The notes under the pieces: generated by a model | What the model saw: the letters and a program-made list of their open reading frames with translations, nothing else | The model's database searches: none | What the model was told of the DNA's origin: nothing | Part shown: piece by piece, positions 15,015-19,404 of the stretch | Layout: each line of letters starts with the position of its first letter | How positions within the stretch are numbered: position 1 is the first letter of the stretch | Made by a program: the position numbers and the translations under genes | Assembly: GCA_002708885.1 (NCBI GenBank) | Contig: PAPL01000010.1 | Coordinates: forward strand, 8,876 to 28,279 | Source: Verrucomicrobiales bacterium | GTDB taxonomy: Bacteria > Verrucomicrobiota > Verrucomicrobiia > Verrucomicrobiales > DEV007 | DNA: 19,404 nucleotides | Reading direction: 5' to 3'

Positions 15015-15647
15015 ATGAGATTCCTTTACCTGTTATTTGTTTTAGCGTTTGCGCAATTTGTTGGGCATGCCAATGCGCAAATTGGCTGGTCCAAGGAGGA
15101 GATCGTAGCAAAGTTTGGTGAGCCAGTCGGAGATGCAACGAAAGGACTCTTGGACAGCGACGGTACAAAGGCAGACGTATTTAAAGATGAGAATTTCGGC
15201 TTCGATTTTAACGTCGAGTATAAAGATAATGTTGCGTGGGTAGTGACTTTTCATGGAAGAAAAGTTCGTAGAAGCATGGCCGACTCGCTCGTTGCGGTGA
15301 ACTGCGGGGCCAAGGTCAAGGGTGGTGAGTTTTTAAATGGTAAGTACTGGATAGAAAAAGAAAAAAAATTACGTGCTTTTTATTATTCAGCACCGATGCC
15401 CAGGCTTGTCGTGATGACGGAAGCAAGCCTCCAGTCCAAGAGGACTCCGAGGGAGATCATTTTGAAAGCTCTCCCAAATGTATTACCTTCAGCTACGGGC
15501 AACCAGAAGAAGGCCCTTTCCGGCACAAAGAATGACCCGTTTGCGAAATACCGTAAAGGGGGTGAGGCCTCTTCTGAAAAGAGTGAGGAAGATTCCAAAG
15601 AAGAATCAGATTCGAAGGAAGAACCTGAAAAGACTGAGAGCTTATAG
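15015..15647 (+). CDS. Small exported protein with BamE-like motif and acidic tail
   Basis: A 210-residue protein of unknown function. The signal peptide is residues 1-21 (MRFLYLLFVLAFAQFVGHAN, then A), with cleavage before QIGW. Residues 24-39 (GWSKEEIVAKFGEPVG) resemble the lead helix of SmpA/BamE-type lipoprotein domains, where a G-x-(S/T)-x-E-x-(V/I) helix precedes G-x-P, but the protein lacks a lipobox cysteine and the rest is not clearly that family. A beta-rich centre (about 50-130) includes VAWVVTFHGRKVRR and AFYYSAPMPRLVVM. The last 40 residues are a low-complexity Ser/Glu/Lys tail. It is divergent from the sigma gene and preceded by its own promoter, so it is not obviously part of either operon; control by the neighbouring sigma factor is possible but unsupported. 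The end is 10 nt from the convergent SDR gene. Confidence 0.75.
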   Translation: MRFLYLLFVLAFAQFVGHANAQIGWSKEEIVAKFGEPVGDATKGLLDSDGTKADVFKDENFGFDFNVEYKDNVAWVVTFHGRKVRRSMADSLVAVNCGAKVKGGEFLNGKYWIEKEKKLRAFYYSAPMPRLVVMTEASLQSKRTPREIILKALPNVLPSATGNQKKALSGTKNDPFAKYRKGGEASSEKSEEDSKEESDSKEEPEKTESL

Positions 15648-15657
15648 ACTCTTCGAC

Positions 15658-16437
15658 TCAGATAGTCATACTTGCGTAACCTCCGTCCACTACTATTTCG
15701 GCGCCAGTAACAAAGCTGCTCGCTTTTTCTGATGCGAGAAATAGTGTCGCTCCGATCAGCTCATCTGAGTCACCGAATCTTTGCATAGGAGTGTGCCCCA
15801 TGATGGATGCGACCCGGTCTTCAGTGAGGACTTTGCGGTTCTGTTCAGCCGGGTAAAAACCGGGCACGAGCGTGTTTACCCTGACCCCTTTCTTTGCCCA
15901 TTCTCTTGCCAGATTTTTGCTGATGTTATGGACAGCGGCCTTGGTCATTGAATAAGTGAAGACTCTCGATAGAGGAATGATCCCAGACATGGATCCGACA
16001 TTGATGATTGAGGCGTTGATTTTATTTTCCAGAAAATATTTTCCGAACACCTGACAGGTGACGAAGACCGCTTTGGAATTTGTTTCAAAGATCTTATCAA
16101 ATTCCTCTTCTGGAACTTCCAGAAACGGTGTGGCTGAGTTGATTCCCGCACCATTAACCAAGAGATCGCATTTTCCTGACTCTTTGATGATTTCTGTGAG
16201 GAGGGACTCAATGGAATCCTTTTTTGTTACATCAGCTTCGAGAAAATACGCCTTGCCGCCGGAACCTTCAATGTTAGCGATCCTTGATTTGGCCTTGTCC
16301 TTGTTGCGGCCCACAATTACAACTTTTGAACCGGCCCTCGCAAGTCCCTCGGCCATTGTTCCGCAAAGCTCACCGGTCCCGCCGATCACGGCCGCGGTCT
16401 TTCCTTCTAATGAGAATATCGAATCAATGTAAGACAT
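15658..16437 (-). CDS. SDR family oxidoreductase (sugar-acid type)
   Basis: A 259-residue classical short-chain dehydrogenase. Start chosen: ATG at 16437, with ACAGG about 10 nt upstream inside the kinase gene's last codons; the codon before it is GTG. The glycine-rich loop is GGTGELCG (19-26), with Leu24 where the usual middle glycine stands. VGRN (42-45) after the second strand suggests NADP(H). NGAG is at 95-98. The catalytic set is Asn120, Ser149, Tyr162 and Lys166 (YSMTK). The C-terminal FVTGAEIVVDGGY is the family hallmark. It lies 5 nt after the stop of the kinase gene and is translationally coupled to it. The pairing with a 2-keto-3-deoxygluconate-type kinase suggests a sugar-acid substrate such as a mannonate/fructuronate, KduD-type or deoxy-diketo-uronate reaction. 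Family is certain; substrate is inferred. Confidence 0.92.
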   Translation of the reverse strand: MSYIDSIFSLEGKTAAVIGGTGELCGTMAEGLARAGSKVVIVGRNKDKAKSRIANIEGSGGKAYFLEADVTKKDSIESLLTEIIKESGKCDLLVNGAGINSATPFLEVPEEEFDKIFETNSKAVFVTCQVFGKYFLENKINASIINVGSMSGIIPLSRVFTYSMTKAAVHNISKNLAREWAKKGVRVNTLVPGFYPAEQNRKVLTEDRVASIMGHTPMQRFGDSDELIGATLFLASEKASSFVTGAEIVVDGGYASMTI

Positions 16438-16442
16438 CACTA

Positions 16443-17540
16443 TTACCTGTCGACGCGTGCACTTCCTCCACTCACTAATTTCTCCACTTCTTCGAGAGTT
16501 GCCATGGTCGTGTCTCCGGGAGTTGTCATTGCCAGTGCTCCATGTGCGGCCCCATATTCTACTGCGAGTTGCGGATCATTGTGCTTAAGGAATCCGTAAA
16601 TGAGCCCGCTCGCAAATGAGTCTCCACCGCCGACCCGATCAAATATTTCCAGGTCCGGTCTGTGTGAAGCCTCGTAAAATTTCCCGTCATGCCATGCAAT
16701 GGCCCCCCAATCATTCACTGTCGCAGTCTTCACTTCGCGAAGAGTCGTTGCAGTCGCCTTGAAATTTGGAAATTCGGTCACGGCCTGACCGATCATCTGT
16801 TTAAAGTTTTCAACGTCGAGTCCTGAAATGTTGGCATCGACTCCCTCCACTTCAAATCCAAGGCAAGCAGTGAAGTCTTCCTCGTTGCCAATCATTACGT
16901 CAACGTACTTTGCAATTTCCCGGTTCACTTCCTGAGCCCTGTCCTGACCCCCAATCGATTTCCATAATGAAGGTCTGTAATTAAGGTCGTAGCTGATTAT
17001 GGTTCCATGTTCCTTTGCTTTCTTGCATGCTTCAATTACAAGTTCGGCAGTCGTTTCAGAGAGTGCTGCGAAAATTCCTCCGGTATGAAACCACTGTGAG
17101 CCCTGTTCACCAAAAATATGATCCCAATCAATGTCTCCTGGCTTCATTTGTGAGGCTGCCGTGTGACCACGGTCAGAGGTTCCCTTTGCGCCTCTTATAC
17201 CAAACCCTCTTTCCGTGAAATTTATTCCGTTCCTAACTTCACGACCGATCCCGTCAAAATCAATCCACTGAACAAACTCAGTATCGACACCGCCTTGCAG
17301 AATGAAATCTTCGATGAGTCTACCCACTTCGTTTTCTGCGAACGCTGTGACGACGGCAGTCTTCATTCCAAAGCAACGTCTCAGTCCGCGTGCCACATTA
17401 TATTCTCCTCCGCCTTCCCAGGCATTTAATTGTCTGGCCGTTCTTACTCTGCCCTCTCCGGGATCGAGCCTAAGCATGATTTCGCCGAGTGAAATCTCGG
17501 TATATTTGCATTCAGATGGAGATTTTATATCGAGTGCCAT
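16443..17540 (-). CDS. PfkB family sugar kinase, probably 2-keto-3-deoxygluconate kinase type
   Basis: A 365-residue PfkB-family carbohydrate kinase. GEIMLRLDP (19-27) is the opening strand seen in 2-keto-3-deoxygluconate kinases, and WEGGGEYNVARGL (41-53) is the first PfkB signature, a sugar-binding glycine motif. SYDLNYRPSLW (183-193) is also typical of that subgroup. The second signature DRVGGGDSFASGLIYG (301-316) holds the anion-hole glycines and the catalytic base Asp307. Expected reaction: ATP-dependent phosphorylation of 2-keto-3-deoxygluconate to its 6-phosphate, feeding an Entner-Doudoroff aldolase not present here. The protein is somewhat longer than typical KDG kinases of about 310 residues, with an insertion at about 190-245. 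It is 79 nt downstream of the Ldh2 gene, with its own candidate promoter and operator in that gap. The family is certain; the exact substrate is inferred. Confidence 0.9.
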   Translation of the reverse strand: MALDIKSPSECKYTEISLGEIMLRLDPGEGRVRTARQLNAWEGGGEYNVARGLRRCFGMKTAVVTAFAENEVGRLIEDFILQGGVDTEFVQWIDFDGIGREVRNGINFTERGFGIRGAKGTSDRGHTAASQMKPGDIDWDHIFGEQGSQWFHTGGIFAALSETTAELVIEACKKAKEHGTIISYDLNYRPSLWKSIGGQDRAQEVNREIAKYVDVMIGNEEDFTACLGFEVEGVDANISGLDVENFKQMIGQAVTEFPNFKATATTLREVKTATVNDWGAIAWHDGKFYEASHRPDLEIFDRVGGGDSFASGLIYGFLKHNDPQLAVEYGAAHGALAMTTPGDTTMATLEEVEKLVSGGSARVDR

Positions 17541-17549
17541 GGGGCGCCG

Positions 17550-17577
17550 ATAATAGCGCTTCCATTGCCTATGTAAA
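17550..17577 (-). promoter_or_regulatory. Candidate internal promoter for kinase and SDR genes
   Basis: On the minus strand TTTACA (17577-17572, five of six) and TATTAT (17555-17550, five of six) are 16 nt apart. The -10 ends 9 nt before the kinase ATG at 17540, predicting a leader of two or three bases. An inverted repeat abuts the -35. It would let the kinase and SDR be expressed apart from the two upstream dehydrogenases. Confidence 0.45.
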
Positions 17578-17579
17578 CT

Positions 17580-17597
17580 GCTTCTTAATCAAGAAGC
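17580..17597 (-). promoter_or_regulatory. 18-bp inverted repeat, candidate operator
   Basis: The minus strand reads GCTTCTT-GATT-AAGAAGC, with perfect 7-bp arms. It ends 2 nt upstream of the candidate -35 of the kinase promoter, a position suited to a dimeric regulator. No T-run follows on the minus strand, so it is a poor terminator. The regulator family cannot be told from the site alone. Confidence 0.45.
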
Positions 17598-17619
17598 GTC
17601 ATTATTATTAAAATATGGG

Positions 17620-18714
17620 CTATTTATCGAATTTAGGAAGCACCTCAATGTCCCAGGTGTCCGAATTCATCTCTTTTGCCAGATCATTAAATTCGGTAAT
17701 TTCTGCGGCAGAAAAAAGCAATCCTCCGGCCTCTTTGGTTCGTGACGCTGCCTCTGCAAAATCCTGTCCCGGAAGGAAAATGTTTTCATTGCCGTGCCCC
17801 TTGATGTCTTCGATCACAGCTCTGACATTTTCCTGTTGGTTTCGTCCGCAGGCGAAGGCTCCACTACTGACTGCGTCAGGATGAATGACTTGAAAATAAA
17901 AACTAGGGGTGCGTTTTTCTCCTTCGGGAATTTCTCGTGACCTGAGCGTCGGTATAGATCCTCCAATGAATGAGGCCAGTATCTCATTAATTAGTGCCAT
18001 TCCGTAACCTTTGTGCGCACCGAAAGGAACAAGGTAAGCGGCCTTTTCGGGATCAGTGGTCGGATCCCCGTTTTCATCGACTGCTGCATTTTCCGGCAAT
18101 GGCTGACCCTCTCTTTTGAGTTGCTGGACCCTACCCATGGCCACCACTGACGTTGCCCAGTCAATGACTATGGGAAATCCAATCGAATCAGCTGTAGGAA
18201 ATCCCCAGCTGTGAGGATTGGTTCCGAGCGTCGGATACTTGCCCATGAACGGGACCACTTCGGCTAGCCCTGCCGTGCAGTTTGTATAAGCGATGTATCC
18301 CCGATTCGCAGCGTCCAGAACGTATCCTCCTCCCCAGAGATAATGAAAGGCATTGTCCACTGAAACTTGTCCGACTCCATACTTGTCAGCCAGTTCAATG
18401 CACCTTTCGATGGCCTGATAAGCGACACTCTGTCCGAGCTTTTTATTACAGTTCCAAATCTCACTCGCTTTAAATTTCTTTTCTATTATTTCGATCTCGG
18501 CTCCTGGAGTGCATCCATCATTTCCTGAACCGAACAGCTCGTCCAGATGGATGGCCTTGAGTGCATTGTGTGTACGGACCCCATGAGTCGAAGCGAAGGA
18601 ACAGAACCTGGCCGCATCATTCGATTCTAATTCCGTGAAGCCCCTTTCTTGGTAGGCCTTACTGACGAGGGAATTATGATCACTCTCTTTAACAATATAA
18701 AATTCTTCCTTCAT
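17620..18714 (-). CDS. Ldh2 (malate/L-lactate dehydrogenase) family oxidoreductase
   Basis: A 364-residue NAD(P)-dependent dehydrogenase of the Ldh2 family (YiaK, ureidoglycolate and L-sulfolactate dehydrogenases), which has a fold unlike the Rossmann lactate dehydrogenases. The catalytic-region signature THGVRTH is at 43-49, with His44 in the position of the family's catalytic histidine. GTNPHSWGFPT (164-174), DWATS (185-189) and PFGAHKGYGMA (230-240) are the cofactor and active-site motifs of the family. Members reduce 2-keto acids or oxidise 2-hydroxy acids, often sugar-acid derivatives. The start lies 3 nt after the stop of the D-2-hydroxyacid dehydrogenase gene (TAA, AAG, ATG), implying translational coupling. 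With two hydroxyacid dehydrogenases of opposite stereochemistry in one operon, a sequential oxidation and reduction of a hydroxyacid is plausible but not proven. Confidence 0.92.
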   Translation of the reverse strand: MKEEFYIVKESDHNSLVSKAYQERGFTELESNDAARFCSFASTHGVRTHNALKAIHLDELFGSGNDGCTPGAEIEIIEKKFKASEIWNCNKKLGQSVAYQAIERCIELADKYGVGQVSVDNAFHYLWGGGYVLDAANRGYIAYTNCTAGLAEVVPFMGKYPTLGTNPHSWGFPTADSIGFPIVIDWATSVVAMGRVQQLKREGQPLPENAAVDENGDPTTDPEKAAYLVPFGAHKGYGMALINEILASFIGGSIPTLRSREIPEGEKRTPSFYFQVIHPDAVSSGAFACGRNQQENVRAVIEDIKGHGNENIFLPGQDFAEAASRTKEAGGLLFSAAEITEFNDLAKEMNSDTWDIEVLPKFDK

Positions 18715-18717
18715 CTT

Positions 18718-19404
18718 TTATGAATCAAATTTATTGGCCTGTGTATAATCGTCCTTACCGTTCAGAAATGATATCAGGTTGCGGGTAGCCATTCCGGCCT
18801 GCCTTGCTACCGATTCGTGAGTCCTGGAGGCGATGTGTGAGGTGATTATGCAGTTTGGTGCATCTAGTAACGGATGATTTTCCTGAGGAGGTTCACTGTC
18901 CAGAACATCAGTCCCATATCCACCGACTTTACCACTCACTAATCCTTCCTTCATGGATTTCGTCTCGACCAGTTCACCTCGCGCGCAGTTGATCACAATC
19001 ACGTTGTCTTTCATCTGCTCTATCTTTGAGGAGTTGATCATTCCATGCGTTTCATCGTTCAGGAAACAGTGCAAGGAGACGATATCAGAACCGCAAAGAA
19101 CCTCGTCCATGTTTGAACATTTCCTTATTCCGTGATCACTAGCGAAGTCCTCATCAAAGAAAGGATCATAAGCAATGATATCTAATCCGAAAGCGTCTGC
19201 ACGAATGGCGACCTCCTTGCCGATCCTTCCGAGTCCTATGATGCCTATCGTTTTGCCCAGTATTTCATTTCCGACCGGTTTTTTCCAACCCGCTTTCCAG
19301 GAGCCAGAAGAGACTTCATTCGCGTTCGAGTGAATTTTTTTAGTCAGGCCGAGGAGGAGTCCGAAGCAGTGCTCCGCGACGGTCGTGTGATTGACTCCCG
19401 GAGT
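18718..19404 (-). CDS. D-2-hydroxyacid dehydrogenase (PGDH-like), N-terminus beyond window
   Basis: The frame is open from base 19404 down to the TAA at 18720-18718, giving the last 228 residues; an internal Met at 19110 is not the start. The visible part begins at TPGVNHTTVAEHCFGLLLGL, the hinge into the nucleotide-binding domain. The Rossmann motif is GIIGLGRIG (fragment residues 54-62). The catalytic residues of the family are seen as Arg in INCARGELVE, Glu in GTDVLDSEPP and His in TSHIASRTHES. The subgroup resembles phosphoglycerate dehydrogenase and related hydroxyacid reductases; no ACT domain follows, so it is a short-form enzyme. It is the most upstream visible gene of the operon that continues with the Ldh2 dehydrogenase, kinase and SDR. 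The substrate is unknown. Confidence 0.93.
   Translation of the reverse strand, partial: TPGVNHTTVAEHCFGLLLGLTKKIHSNANEVSSGSWKAGWKKPVGNEILGKTIGIIGLGRIGKEVAIRADAFGLDIIAYDPFFDEDFASDHGIRKCSNMDEVLCGSDIVSLHCFLNDETHGMINSSKIEQMKDNVIVINCARGELVETKSMKEGLVSGKVGGYGTDVLDSEPPQENHPLLDAPNCIITSHIASRTHESVARQAGMATRNLISFLNGKDDYTQANKFDS

Noticed and set aside
15630..15660. CTGAG...CTCAG inverted repeat at the convergent gene ends
   Set aside because: The arms are only 5 bp with a long loop, overlap the coding end, and have no T-run, so it does not support a terminator call.

Overview
The window looks like a chromosomal segment of a Verrucomicrobiota or Planctomycetota bacterium, with moderate GC and probably from an aquatic polysaccharide degrader. 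This is inferred from protein families, not from a marker gene: a DUF1501 protein paired with a DUF1549/DUF1553 cytochrome-c-like protein, a Tat-exported Gfo/Idh/MocA oxidoreductase, a giant CotH/lamin-tail/chitobiase-like surface protein, an EF-hand secreted protein, and C-terminal modules with an S-x-(D/N)-L-x-x-W core. Good Shine-Dalgarno sequences are rare. Several genes have a candidate -10 box only 8-10 nt before the start codon, which suggests leaderless transcripts.

Layout. (1) 1-1086, minus: the N-terminal 362 residues of an exported protein built of about eight 32-residue tryptophan-anchored helical repeats; it runs off the left edge. (2) 1211-2476, plus: a Gfo/Idh/MocA oxidoreductase, convergent with (3). 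(3) 2484-14848, all minus: in transcription order an ECF-type sigma factor, a membrane-anchored LTXXQ/Spy-like protein split by an in-frame TAA, a four-EF-hand secreted protein, a strong terminator-like hairpin, a secreted protein of unknown function, the 1473-residue CotH protein, then the DUF1549/DUF1553 and DUF1501 pair. (4) 15015-15647, plus: a small exported protein with an acidic tail, preceded by a good sigma-70-type promoter. (5) 15658-19404, minus: in transcription order a D-2-hydroxyacid dehydrogenase (its N-terminus is off the right edge), an Ldh2-family dehydrogenase, a PfkB sugar kinase resembling 2-keto-3-deoxygluconate kinase, and an SDR oxidoreductase.

How they may work together. 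Region 5 reads as a small sugar-acid catabolic operon: two hydroxyacid/keto-acid dehydrogenases, a kinase that would commit 2-keto-3-deoxygluconate to the Entner-Doudoroff route, and a sugar-acid SDR. The kinase has its own candidate promoter with an 18-bp inverted repeat next to the -35. Region 3 looks like an envelope/exoprotein block headed by a sigma factor. The sigma factor's immediate partner, which by analogy with CnrX-type sensors may be its periplasmic input, is interrupted by a nonsense codon inside a perfect 11-bp hairpin.

No rRNA, tRNA, CRISPR array, insertion sequence or phage gene was seen. No stretch over 300 bases lacks a gene; the longest non-coding gap is 14849-15014.
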